Source: an uncultured Clostridia bacterium (GTDB lineage Bacteria > Bacillota > Clostridia > Christensenellales > Borkfalkiaceae). From it: a stretch of 45,404 nucleotides of DNA. This document shows positions 25,398 to 32,312 of this stretch, one piece after another. The position numbers were made by a program, and so were the translations under genes. A model generated the notes under the pieces. That model was not told the DNA's origin, ran no database searches, and was given only the letters and a program-made list of their open reading frames with translations. The first letter of the stretch is position 1, and every line of letters starts with the position of its first letter. The stretch lies in assembly GCA_934271265.1 (NCBI GenBank), contig CAKQRE010000037.1:1-45404 (forward strand), given 5' to 3'.

Positions 25398-26282
25398 TTA
25401 TTCGTCTTTAACAGGTATATACGTGATTCCGATTTTGTTGATATCCAGATCGCAGTCGAACGTGCCGGGGATCTCCCAACCGAGATTCATCGAGCCTACA
25501 GCCATATCGGTCCAACTCGCACCCTTAAGCCAGCCTTGACGCTTAGCAATGTCAAAGGCCCTTCTTATTTCGGGCAATACGTCGATCTTGAACTTGTATT
25601 CTTTGCCGATCTCAACCGGTTCGGGCAAAAAATCGCCTCTGTTCATTCCGTAAATCACCTTTTTCGTGCCGTGATCGAGAAAAACCTGAGGCCCTTCCAC
25701 CTTGTTATATCTGTAATCGAACACCGGAACGCCGAACCACATATAATCCGGTCTGCCCTCGATGTCAAACACCTTGCCCTTACAGTTTTCGACGGTTAAA
25801 AACCAACTTACCTGCGCGGTATGAAGTCCCGGCTTAAACTCCTCGGGCATCATATGTATGTCGCATTTGGATATGCAGACGGCAAGCTCCATAAATAATT
25901 TGTCAATCTTGTCAAGCGGAACCCTTTTTTCCATCGGAATGGCTTGCTCGAGCAGCAAATGTACCCATGTCTCGCCCTCTTTTCTATGTCCGTCGTATTC
26001 CTTTCTCGAATCCAGTGCCAACGAAATTTTCCCTTTGCCCGGATAAATCCTGACCGATTTTGCTTCGTTGCAAAAGTTAATTCCGCCGTCGATGACTTCC
26101 TCGCTCATCTCGTCGAGAAATAAATGCTTGGACGACCATTCGCTGAGTGTCCAGACGTGTCCGGTTTTTGCGCCTTTCCACTTCGCCTCGCCCAGAACGC
26201 GCTGTCCCGTAATCGCGCTCGAAACGCCTTTCAGCCCGAAACGATGGCGAAATTTTGAATCATCAATTATGCTTTTTTCCAT
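25398..26282 (-). CDS. Unknown four-paralogue family, member A (soluble, first gene of locus)
   Basis: 294 aa. The start is the ATG with GGAGACAAA directly upstream; a longer frame to 26405 is excluded because the operon promoter lies inside it. Family motifs: GLKGVSSAITGQ, WTLSEWSSK, SLALDSRKEY, GETWVHLLLEQ, ISKCDIH, LHTAQVSWF, MWFGVPVFDYRYN and MNLGWEIPGTFDCDLDI. No signal peptide, so cytoplasmic unless exported in an unusual way. Being promoter-proximal it should be the most strongly transcribed member. Function unknown. Confidence 0.78.
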   Translation of the reverse strand: MEKSIIDDSKFRHRFGLKGVSSAITGQRVLGEAKWKGAKTGHVWTLSEWSSKHLFLDEMSEEVIDGGINFCNEAKSVRIYPGKGKISLALDSRKEYDGHRKEGETWVHLLLEQAIPMEKRVPLDKIDKLFMELAVCISKCDIHMMPEEFKPGLHTAQVSWFLTVENCKGKVFDIEGRPDYMWFGVPVFDYRYNKVEGPQVFLDHGTKKVIYGMNRGDFLPEPVEIGKEYKFKIDVLPEIRRAFDIAKRQGWLKGASWTDMAVGSMNLGWEIPGTFDCDLDINKIGITYIPVKDE

Positions 26283-26340
26283 TTTGTCTCCGATTTTTAG
26301 GTTGTAACGTGCATATCTTTCCACTTGATATCCCGGGTAA

Positions 26341-26369
26341 ATTATATCATTTTTCAATCTGCTTGTAAA
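26341..26369 (-). promoter_or_regulatory. Main promoter of the 22-kb glycan locus
   Basis: Minus strand: -35 TTTACA (26369-26364), exactly 17 bp, -10 TATAAT (26346-26341). The predicted start at about 26334 gives a ~50-nt leader before the first ATG (26282). The leader contains TTGTAACGTGCA (26303-26314), a partial palindrome where a repressor could act as a roadblock. Confidence 0.8.
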
Positions 26370-26427
26370 GACCAATTTTTGCCATTTCAGGCGTTTTACC
26401 CCCATTTTTGAGCCTTTTTAAAAAAAC

Positions 26428-26439
26428 TTGTAGTTACAG
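26428..26439. promoter_or_regulatory. Possible regulator operator
   Basis: TTGTAGTTACAG contains the palindrome TGTA-GT-TACA and lies between the two divergent promoters. It is loosely similar to TTGTAACGTGCA at 26303-26314 and to AraR-type operators (TTGTACGTACAA). The assignment is a guess from position and symmetry. Confidence 0.3.
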
Positions 26440-26479
26440 ATTTTTACTTAAAAAATTTTTTTAATGTCTGTTATTTCGT

Positions 26480-26508
26480 TTGACTTTTATAAAAATTTAT
26501 TTTAGACT
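26480..26508 (+). promoter_or_regulatory. Promoter of the regulator gene
   Basis: -35 TTGACT (26480-26485), 17-bp spacer, -10 TAGACT (26503-26508), with AGGAG (26516-26520) just before the ATG. The transcription start would be near 26515, giving a very short leader. Confidence 0.55.
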
Positions 26509-26526
26509 TAATTCAAGGAGCTTGTA

Positions 26527-27627
26527 ATGACAACTAAACTCGACATCGTAGAACAATACGTTCTGAATTACATTAAACAGCACTCGGCGGAGGCTAATCT
26601 CCGGATTCCGAGTGAAAACGCATTATGCAGATTACTCGGCGTAAGCAGGCAATGCTGCCGCCCGGCGCTCGAGCGTCTGCGCGAAAAAGGGTATATATAT
26701 AAGGTTAAAGGAAGCGGCGCTTTTATCTCCAACGACGCAGAAAGGCTTATCCGCAGAGTTTCGGCAATTACCCCGCAATGCATTGCCTTGATAGTTCCGG
26801 ATTTATCGTCCGGATTTATTCACGGTATCATTCGTTCCGTCGAAAAAGAAGCGTTCAAAAATCAATTGAACGTCATCGTCTTATGCAGCGAAAAGAGCAT
26901 CGTAAAAGAAGCCGAATGTCTGAACAGAGCCATTTCATCTTCGGCAAAAGGCGTTATTATGTATCTTGCGAACAACGTAAATTGCAAGGCAACGCTGGCA
27001 ATTCTGAAAAGCAATAAAATTCCCGCGGTCTTTATCGACGCAAAAATATACGGCGACAATTTCATTTCCGTTTCTTCCAACAGCTTCATAGACGTTGAAA
27101 ACGCAACGAGCCGCCTTCTGCATATGGGGCATAAAAACGTAGGCATAATATCGCCATCCGCAAACGAGAATAATTCCGTGCCGGAAAGAATTCTCGGCTA
27201 TCGCTCGGCAATCAAAAGCTTCTCGATCCCGTTCCACAAAGCGTACGCGCTCTCGATACCGTTCGAACCGTCCGAAGAAGAATCGGATAAAATGATCGAA
27301 ACCTTCTTCAGAAATAATAAACGATTGACGGCGGTCATCGTCTTAAGTTCGCAGCTTACCCTGAAATCGGTTGCAATTTTGAACAAAATAAACAAAAGAA
27401 TTCCGCAAGACGTATCGGTCGTCGGATACGAAGACGATTTTTCCGATATGATCGACTTTATGGAAATTAAATTGACTACGATCAGACAAAATACCGCGTT
27501 AATCGGCGAAACGGCAACGAACGTCCTGTCCGGGCTTATCCATCACTACCCGACCAACAAGAGCCACATCGTTCTGCCATCACAGTTAATAATACGGGAT
27601 TCCACAAGAAGTATTTATTCTTTGTGA
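26527..27627 (+). CDS. GntR/LacI-hybrid (AraR-type) transcriptional regulator
   Basis: 366 aa. Residues 1-70 are a GntR-type winged helix (LRIPSENALCRLLGVSRQCCRPALERLREKGYIYKVKGSGAFI); the rest is a periplasmic-binding-protein-like effector domain of the LacI type (IALIVPDLSSGF, NVGIISPS, ERILGYRSAI, DVSVVGYEDDFS, TTIRQN). This combination is that of AraR-like sugar-responsive repressors. It is divergent from the glycan locus and shares the 244-bp control region, so it is the probable local regulator, responding to a sugar or sugar phosphate from that pathway. AGGAG lies 6 nt before the start. Confidence 0.9.
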   Translation: MTTKLDIVEQYVLNYIKQHSAEANLRIPSENALCRLLGVSRQCCRPALERLREKGYIYKVKGSGAFISNDAERLIRRVSAITPQCIALIVPDLSSGFIHGIIRSVEKEAFKNQLNVIVLCSEKSIVKEAECLNRAISSSAKGVIMYLANNVNCKATLAILKSNKIPAVFIDAKIYGDNFISVSSNSFIDVENATSRLLHMGHKNVGIISPSANENNSVPERILGYRSAIKSFSIPFHKAYALSIPFEPSEEESDKMIETFFRNNKRLTAVIVLSSQLTLKSVAILNKINKRIPQDVSVVGYEDDFSDMIDFMEIKLTTIRQNTALIGETATNVLSGLIHHYPTNKSHIVLPSQLIIRDSTRSIYSL

Positions 27628-27669
27628 AATTTTGTAAATAATATCATGCGCAAAAGGAGCAGTAAAAAA

Positions 27670-28302
27670 ATGAAAAAAGCGTTCATCTTCGATTTAGACG
27701 GTGTTATATGTTTCACCGATAAATACCACTATTCGGCATGGAAATCGCTTGCGGACAAACTGAATATACCGTTCGACGAAAAAGTCAACGACAGACTCCG
27801 CGGCGTTTCGCGCATTGCAAGCCTTGAAATCATTCTCGAAAAATCTTCCGTTGAATATACGCAAGAGCAGAAAGAAGCGTTCGCCGCGGAAAAAAACGAA
27901 AAATACCGCACGCTTCTGAACAATATGTCCCCTGCCGACATATCGGACGACGTCAGAGCCACTCTGACCGGACTGAAAAACAAAGGATTCAAACTTGCCA
28001 TAGGTTCGTCGTCAAAAAATACTCCGCTTATCCTTGAAAAAACGGATACCGCCGGATATTTCGACGCGGTCGCGGACGGAAATTCGATTACCCATTCCAA
28101 ACCGAACCCCGAAGTTTTTTTAAAAGCCGCCGAATTATTGAATATGAACCCGGACGAATGTTACGTTGTAGAAGACGCCGAAGCAGGTATCGACGCCGGT
28201 CTTAGCGGCGGTTTTACAACAATCGGAATCGGTCCCGCATCCGTTTATGAAAAGACCGATTATCCCGTCAAAAAAATCTCGGATATTCTTTCGCTTATAT
28301 AA
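27670..28302 (+). CDS. pgmB: Beta-phosphoglucomutase (HAD superfamily)
   Basis: 210 aa from the ATG with AAAGGAG upstream (an ATG 8 codons earlier has none). HAD motifs: FDLDGVICFTD with nucleophile Asp8 and acid/base Asp10, GSSSKN (motif II, ~116), HSKPNPEVF with the conserved Lys (~145), and VVEDAEAGIDAG (motif IV). It interconverts beta-glucose 1-phosphate and glucose 6-phosphate. Such genes accompany inverting GH65 phosphorylases, which make beta-glucose 1-phosphate; here the GH65 is in the divergent operon. Follows the regulator by 42 bp, probably co-transcribed. Confidence 0.92.
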   Translation: MKKAFIFDLDGVICFTDKYHYSAWKSLADKLNIPFDEKVNDRLRGVSRIASLEIILEKSSVEYTQEQKEAFAAEKNEKYRTLLNNMSPADISDDVRATLTGLKNKGFKLAIGSSSKNTPLILEKTDTAGYFDAVADGNSITHSKPNPEVFLKAAELLNMNPDECYVVEDAEAGIDAGLSGGFTTIGIGPASVYEKTDYPVKKISDILSLI

Positions 28303-28335
28303 AAAAGACCTTTTCCCTTTTAATATTTTTTAAAA

Positions 28336-28530
28336 CTATTTACTTAGGCTTATATACTTTGTTGCGTTTTGCAAGCCTTCCGCAAAAGAAAATACTTGCT
28401 CGTGAACGTCGTTTGTGAAAACCAAAAGTATAAGCAAAACCGCAGGCAGAAACAACAAATTCCAACGAGCGGACAACGGTTTTCGCTTTTTCTCTCCATC
28501 CTGAAAACCGTAAGCAACAACACTACCTCT
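28336..28530 (-). pseudogene. Fragment of a 7TM-type sensor kinase N-terminal region
   Basis: The reading frame SVVAYGFQDGEKKRKPLSAR..LLFLPAVLLILLVFTNDVHEQVF resembles the middle of the 7-helix membrane sensor region of many Clostridial histidine kinases, where a helix of the form LPxLLLLLVLTNDLHxxVF is characteristic. Only this piece is present, with no kinase domain and a start that falls in the neighbouring hairpin. It is a relic. Confidence 0.5.
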
Positions 28531-28548
28531 ATGAGTTCTCCTATGAAA

Positions 28549-28590
28549 AGACCTTGAAACCGAACAACAATGGTTCATGTTTCAAGGTCT
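28549..28590 (-). terminator. Strong hairpin, terminator on the minus strand
   Basis: AGACCTTGAAAC (28549-28560) pairs perfectly with GTTTCAAGGTCT (28579-28590), and GAAC/GTTC inside can extend the stem. On the minus strand it is followed by TTTTC, consistent with ending transcription of the XRE-linked genes to its right. Confidence 0.6.
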
Positions 28591-28680
28591 GTTCAAGCTG
28601 TGTTTGTCTGCGATTTCGGGTTTTTTATTTTCTGTTTTTTTCGTTTTTTGCTCTTCGTTTCCGAACTATACAGTTTCAGG

Positions 28681-28980
28681 TCAGACAAGCGATTTCAGAT
28701 ATTCTTCAACGTTTCTGTATTCGATTCCATTTTCCAAAGTCGTATTTTCTCCGCGATAAATAACAACTTTTTTAGTGATTTTTCCGTATCTGAATTCCGA
28801 GCTTTTCAGTTTCTCTTCATCAATCAGATGTCTGTATTGTTCTTTCGCTTGTCCGGAAAGAAATCCCCTTCCATATCCTGACTTCTGCGTATAAGCACGG
28901 TGTCGTCAAGAAAAATCATAACATAACCGTTTTCATTGATAACGCCGATTTTAAACCATACCCTTTTTCTTTACACAAGG
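28681..28980 (-). pseudogene. Frameshifted tail downstream of the XRE gene
   Basis: Two frames that would join after single-base changes read FKIGVINENGYVMIFLDD..RRSQDMEGDFF and then GQAKEQYRHLIDEEKL..YGKITKKVVIYRGENTTLENG..EEYLKSLV before a stop at 28681-28683. The composition is protein-like, unlike a random frame, but I do not recognise the family. It may once have been a continuation of the XRE protein or a separate gene. The first part overlaps the end of the XRE frame. Confidence 0.45.
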
Positions 28981-29134
28981 CATTGAACCTTTCGAGCGTT
29001 TCATATGTTGGCGTCGCATACCCCTTTCCCCAACGATTCACAGTGGCAAACGACACTCCCAAAAGAGCAGCGAATTTCTCTTGCCTTAATTTTAGCGTTG
29101 TTCTTGCGTGTTTTACCTTTTCCGCAAAAGTCAT
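28916..29134 (-). CDS. XRE-family helix-turn-helix protein
   Basis: 72 aa from the ATG preceded by GGAGG (7 nt). Helix-turn-helix: TFAEKVKHARTTLKLRQEKF, LLGVSFATVNRWGKGYATP, then TYETLERFNALCKEKG. The Trp-Gly-Lys after ATVNRW replaces the more usual Trp-Glu-Lys. It resembles the short DNA-binding domains found in integrative elements. The last ~10 residues (LKSALSMKTVML) are out of phase with the coding-like sequence that follows, suggesting the original protein was longer. Confidence 0.65.
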   Translation of the reverse strand: MTFAEKVKHARTTLKLRQEKFAALLGVSFATVNRWGKGYATPTYETLERFNALCKEKGYGLKSALSMKTVML

Positions 29135-29208
29135 CTCAACACCTCCGAGCAAAATATAATATATACATTATCACACACTCGTTAGTATTTTACAAGGTTT
29201 TTTATTGT

Positions 29209-29433
29209 TTATTTGGCTTTTACTATTTTTCTAACGACAAGAAATAATACGCTGATTACTATCGTAGGAACACCCAAGTAAAGAGCAATCATTCCTGCGG
29301 GTGTAAAATACCCCATCACTTTCTTGAACTCAAGAATTGCGGGCAAATTATCCCATATGGCCGTACCGAACGCTTTCATCGTTCCCCAAAAGGCTTGCCA
29401 TAGAAGTGTAATTATTTCTATAAAAATCTTCAA
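29209..29433 (-). CDS. Small membrane protein with TTG start
   Basis: 74 aa; TTG start with an excellent GAGGAGG site 5 nt upstream. One amphipathic N-terminal helix (EIITLLWQAFWGTMKAFG) and a C-terminal membrane helix (MIALYLGVPTIVISVLFLVV) ending in RKIVKAK. Short proteins of this form occur in conjugative elements and prophages of Firmicutes. Function unknown. Confidence 0.6.
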   Translation of the reverse strand: MKIFIEIITLLWQAFWGTMKAFGTAIWDNLPAILEFKKVMGYFTPAGMIALYLGVPTIVISVLFLVVRKIVKAK

Positions 29434-29493
29434 ATTACCTCCTCTACATTAATATAGACTATATTAGCAAAACTAATTGTCTTCTCATGTATA

Positions 29494-30050
29494 TCATATT
29501 TTGTATCTTAACTTTTTCAATGATATGTAATTTTCATTGCAAAATTTTTCCATTTCATTTGCATTTACTGCTTGTACATTTTCCCCTAAATAAACAGTCT
29601 TAATTGCAGGTGCTTGTATTTTTTGCCCAGCATCCCCAATCAATCTCCACTCTTTTTGATATTGCTATTTTAACTCTTTAGTCAAAAACATTCTCAAATA
29701 TCTCGAACGATCCGCATCAATTAACCCATTACTCATGCCAATAATCATTTGCCCTATAAAATCACAAACAATATTCATTAAGACATTATTCTCACGTTGA
29801 TCATTATAAACAACGGGAAACAGCAATTCTGAATATCGATAGTTTGATAAGTCGTATTCAACACAGTAGATACTCTGCTCGTTTTTTCCGATTCTTTTCG
29901 TTTTTCATAAGCAATAATTGCAAATTATTCGGTTCTAAAATAAGAGTCTCGTCTATATACCCTTCTCTTTCCTTTTTTGTTTTTGCCTGATCGATAAGAT
30001 TGAAATAATCGTATATATCTCTTTTCTCGTCTTTTACGTCAATATTTTAT
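29494..30050 (-). pseudogene. Broken DUF2971-like gene
   Basis: Reading right to left: DVKDEKRDIYDYFNLIDQ..LEPNNLQLLL in one frame, then, after a frameshift near 29880, SIYCVEYDLSNYRYSELLFP..MNIVCDFIGQMIIGM, an in-frame TAG (29665-29667), and QYQKEWRLIGDAGQKI..AIKTVYLGENV to a stop at 29494. The EYDL and KEWRL motifs followed by a YLG strand match DUF2971, a family often found in accessory and defence regions. One frameshift and one nonsense codon mark it as a pseudogene. Its AT content is higher than the flanking operons. Confidence 0.6.
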
Positions 30051-30172
30051 TTCTCCTACCCCTTTTAAGAGCATAAAATTTTTCTTTTGTTATTAACTCT
30101 GAGGTTATTTACTTTCAAGTTAATTATGTTTCATTGCCATTTTTGTCATTTTAAACAAAATCCACAATATTT

Positions 30173-31591
30173 TTATTTAATCACTTGCCAACTACCCGCT
30201 TTATCTGAGCCGTTACGTTCTATTATACCCTGTTCTTTCAATGATTTAATCGCTCTTTCCACGGTACGTTTGCCTCTTTTTATTTTCTCGGCTATTTTTT
30301 CGGCATTAAACTCGCCGTTTTCCTTTATACACTCTAAAACCTCACGATTTATTTCGGAAAGTTTTACACCGCCACTTACACCGCCATTTACACCGCCATT
30401 TACACCGCCATCGCTACGATTTGCTTCATTCAAAGAAATTTTCGTTTTGAACACATCGCCGTCTATAAATTCGGGCGTTGTTCCCGAATACACCTTGCTA
30501 TATTTGACGATATTGCGAACGCCGGAACCGAGTTCTTCCGCCCAACCGATTTCTTTAAAAACGGAAGCAATAACGGGGTTTTTCGGGTACGGAACAAAAT
30601 CCGTCAGACTGATTGCTCCGAGTCCGCGCGCTTTATTACCGTTTTCCGTTCTCACACAATCTCTTTCGATAATCAATTTTGCGGGGTAAGCGTTTGAATA
30701 CTCTCTATGAATCAGCATATTCGCAATTACTTCGCGGAAAAGTTTGTTTCTCGCACTTACGCGAATTTCGTTTTCCATATAAAACTTATCGTCTATATGC
30801 TTTTCGACAAACGCCATAAGCCGATCGTAACTTTCAATCAGATTGCAACGGATAACATCTCTGTCGTCGTACCTGTCCGTTTCTTCCACTCTGTAAATAG
30901 CGTCTGTTTTATGATGCGGTAACGCCGATAGAATCGCCTCATCTGTTCCAAAAAGTAAAATGCAAGCAAGCGTATATCCGCTCTCCCCTGTTTGAAGATT
31001 TTTCTTATACAGTCCTGCACTACGCAAAATTTCGTCGTTCGTCATTCTTTCCCAAGGATGGTGCGGACTTCTGTTCGTTGCCATAGTTCTCGCACGATCA
31101 ATCAATTCTTGTTGTAAATCGCTTGCCGCAGCATATGGAAACACGGTATTTTCCGTATATTCGCGTTGTTTTCTGATATACATCGCGGCAACTAAATCGG
31201 TATTATCCGTAATATCGAAATCCCCGTCTTCGTTTCTGTCGATAATCCGTCTGTTTGTGTTGTGAACCTGCGAACTTTCGGGAACATAAACATGTAAAAT
31301 GGTCTTACCTCCCATTTCGATTTCATCAACAGGCAAATATATTGTAGGGCTTATCTTTTGAGGATTGTTCATAGCAGATACAAGATCCGCCCTGATTTTT
31401 TTAGATTTTTCTCTATCTATACCGAGAATTGTTCCGTCATCCGCCACACCGAGAAAAATATCTCCGCCGAAGCGATTCAAAAACGAACATAAAGTCTCGA
31501 ATATGCTTTTCGGTAACGAATCCTTACATTCCTTAAATTCGATCGAAATCCCTTCACCTTGAGCAATCAATTCTTCAAATCTGCTCGACAT
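30173..31591 (-). CDS. AlbA_2/Schlafen-type ATP-binding regulator
   Basis: 472 aa. N-terminal AlbA_2 domain (IEFKECKDSLPKSIFETLCSFLNRFGGDIFLGV, ~16-48), a middle region, a GHKL-like ATPase segment (RVSARNKLFREVIANMLIHREYSNAYPAKLIIE and GSGVRNIVKYSKVYSG, ~283-400), a Gly/Val repeat linker GGVNGGVNGGVSGGV (~413-427) and a C-terminal winged helix (RTVERAIKSLKEQGII). This RecG-like/transcriptional-regulator family is common in accessory islands and is sometimes linked to phage defence; its reaction is unknown. The linker is encoded by four 12-bp repeats. GGAGG lies ~12 nt upstream, rather far. The only large intact gene of the segment. Confidence 0.85.
   Translation of the reverse strand: MSSRFEELIAQGEGISIEFKECKDSLPKSIFETLCSFLNRFGGDIFLGVADDGTILGIDREKSKKIRADLVSAMNNPQKISPTIYLPVDEIEMGGKTILHVYVPESSQVHNTNRRIIDRNEDGDFDITDNTDLVAAMYIRKQREYTENTVFPYAAASDLQQELIDRARTMATNRSPHHPWERMTNDEILRSAGLYKKNLQTGESGYTLACILLFGTDEAILSALPHHKTDAIYRVEETDRYDDRDVIRCNLIESYDRLMAFVEKHIDDKFYMENEIRVSARNKLFREVIANMLIHREYSNAYPAKLIIERDCVRTENGNKARGLGAISLTDFVPYPKNPVIASVFKEIGWAEELGSGVRNIVKYSKVYSGTTPEFIDGDVFKTKISLNEANRSDGGVNGGVNGGVSGGVKLSEINREVLECIKENGEFNAEKIAEKIKRGKRTVERAIKSLKEQGIIERNGSDKAGSWQVIK
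30366..30413. repeat. 12-bp minisatellite inside the AlbA_2 gene
   Basis: Four tandem units of ACACCGCCATTT with small variations. In the minus frame they encode the repeated G-G-V-N/S linker, so copy number can change in steps of four residues without a frameshift. Confidence 0.85.
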
Positions 31592-31696
31592 AACCGGATC
31601 AGCCCTCCGTTTTATACTCTTTCGATTATATTATAGCATATTGCAAAGATTTTTTCAACCGAAACATACTGTCTATTCCGTTAGAATACAATACGA

Positions 31697-31876
31697 CTAC
31701 AAACCAAAACTCTGCTGTGCGTCGCGGATATTTTTACACTTGCATTTACACCTGCATTTACACTTGCATTTTCTGTTAGCAAAATAGCCATTACATATTT
31801 TGGATATTTTGTAGTAATGCACGGTTTTGTCTACGCTTTTTACAGATTTTCTTCTACCGTCAAGCCCCCTTTTCAT
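31697..31876 (-). CDS. Doubtful 59-aa Lys/Cys-repeat peptide
   Basis: An open frame with ATG at 31876 and TAG at 31697 would encode a peptide containing KCKCKCRCKCKCKN (~36-49), six Cys alternating with basic residues. The ribosome site (AGAGAG) is weak. The alternation is forced by the 12-bp repeat at 31736-31771, and another frame of the same DNA (ASVNAGVNASVKIS, then SRVL) resembles the Gly/Val linker and following helix of the AlbA_2 gene. It is therefore more likely a relic of that family than a real Cys-rich peptide. Confidence 0.2.
   Translation of the reverse strand: MKRGLDGRRKSVKSVDKTVHYYKISKICNGYFANRKCKCKCRCKCKCKNIRDAQQSFGL
31736..31771. repeat. 12-bp tandem repeat related to the AlbA_2 minisatellite
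   Basis: Three units ACAC(T/C)TGCATTT. The unit length and pattern match the ACACCGCCATTT repeats at 30366-30413, suggesting a degenerate second copy of that gene segment. Confidence 0.75.
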
Positions 31877-31898
31877 AATTTCTCTCTGTTAAGTAATA

Positions 31899-31953
31899 GC
31901 GATTGATTGGACCATCAATCAATCGCCTTTGAAAAGCCATTTTCACGGCTTTT
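31899..31953 (-). terminator. Two adjacent hairpins after the 17-codon ORF
   Basis: AAAAGCC/GGCTTTT (31932-31938 and 31947-31953) lies 4 bp beyond the ORF stop and is followed on the minus strand by four T. A second perfect inverted repeat GCGATTGATTG/CAATCAATCGC (31899-31909, 31916-31926) comes next. Together they could end the transcript that carries the GC-rich element. Confidence 0.4.
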
Positions 31954-31956
31954 GTA

Positions 31957-32010
31957 TCAATCGTTTTTGTTAAAATTAACTTCGTCTTCCGAGTATGCCT
32001 TTACTCTCAT
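31957..32010 (-). CDS. 17-codon ORF with strong ribosome site
   Basis: It encodes MRVKAYSEDEVNFNKND. GGGGAGG lies 8 nt before the ATG, one of the best sites in this segment. It directly follows the GC-rich candidate RNA and precedes hairpins. It may be a leader peptide or the stump of a deleted gene. Too short for similarity arguments. Confidence 0.35.
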   Translation of the reverse strand: MRVKAYSEDEVNFNKND

Positions 32011-32016
32011 AGGAAT

Positions 32017-32215
32017 TTCACCTCCCCGCGGTTCTCGCCGGGACGCCCTCTTTAGTTGCGACGGCTCACGGAATTTCTTCCGCTTCAACTCTCGACCTGA
32101 GACTGGACGCAAGTATCATTATTTTCTCTGCTTTTCTTCGCTACGACTCGGTTGCGCCGAATCGATCGAACATTTCGTTCTGTTGCTTGTCCGTTTTCAG
32201 CGGACGGCAGAGAGA
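32017..32215 (-). ncRNA. Candidate structured RNA (GC-rich island)
   Basis: About 200 nt that are visibly richer in G+C than the AT-rich DNA on both sides and carry no convincing coding frame. Several local helices are possible on the minus strand: CGTCCG/CGGACA (32192-32209), GTTG/CAAC enclosing GGAA/TTCC (about 32050-32092), and CCCGG/CCGCGGG close to the ribosome site of the 17-codon ORF. A plausible promoter (TTGAAT, 16 bp, TACATT) lies just upstream, beyond a terminator. I could not match it to a known riboswitch or T-box. Confidence 0.35.
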
Positions 32216-32254
32216 ATGTAAAAGACTCGTTTTTTTATTCAATTGTTTCGAGAG

Positions 32255-32295
32255 AAAAATAGGCCTCTCACTATTCATGCCGAAAAGCGAGAGGC
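32255..32295 (-). terminator. Terminator of the sigma-factor gene
   Basis: On the minus strand GCCTCTCGC (32295-32287) pairs with GTGAGAGGC (32271-32263), nine pairs including one G-T, followed by CTATTTTTC. It begins 18 bp after the sigma gene stop. Confidence 0.75.
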
Positions 32296-32312
32296 TTGAT
32301 AACCTTAAATTT

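Noticed and set aside
28303..28335. Terminator after pgmB
   Set aside because: Only short A/T-rich complementarity (AAAAG/CTTTT) is visible; too weak to call.
30366..31771. CRISPR array suggested by evenly spaced repeats
   Set aside because: Units are 12 bp, contiguous and without spacers, and one set is coding. No cas genes are present.
31697..31876. Ribosomally made Lys/Cys-rich metallothionein- or lanthipeptide-like precursor
   Set aside because: The Cys pattern is a by-product of a 12-bp repeat, the ribosome site is weak, no modification or export genes are near, and another frame resembles the neighbouring AlbA_2 linker. Kept only as a low-confidence entry.
32017..32060. T-box riboswitch suggested by GAACCGCGGGG near a ribosome site
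   Set aside because: The conserved T-box bulge TGGNACCGCG is not matched and no specifier-loop helix or aminoacid-related gene follows.
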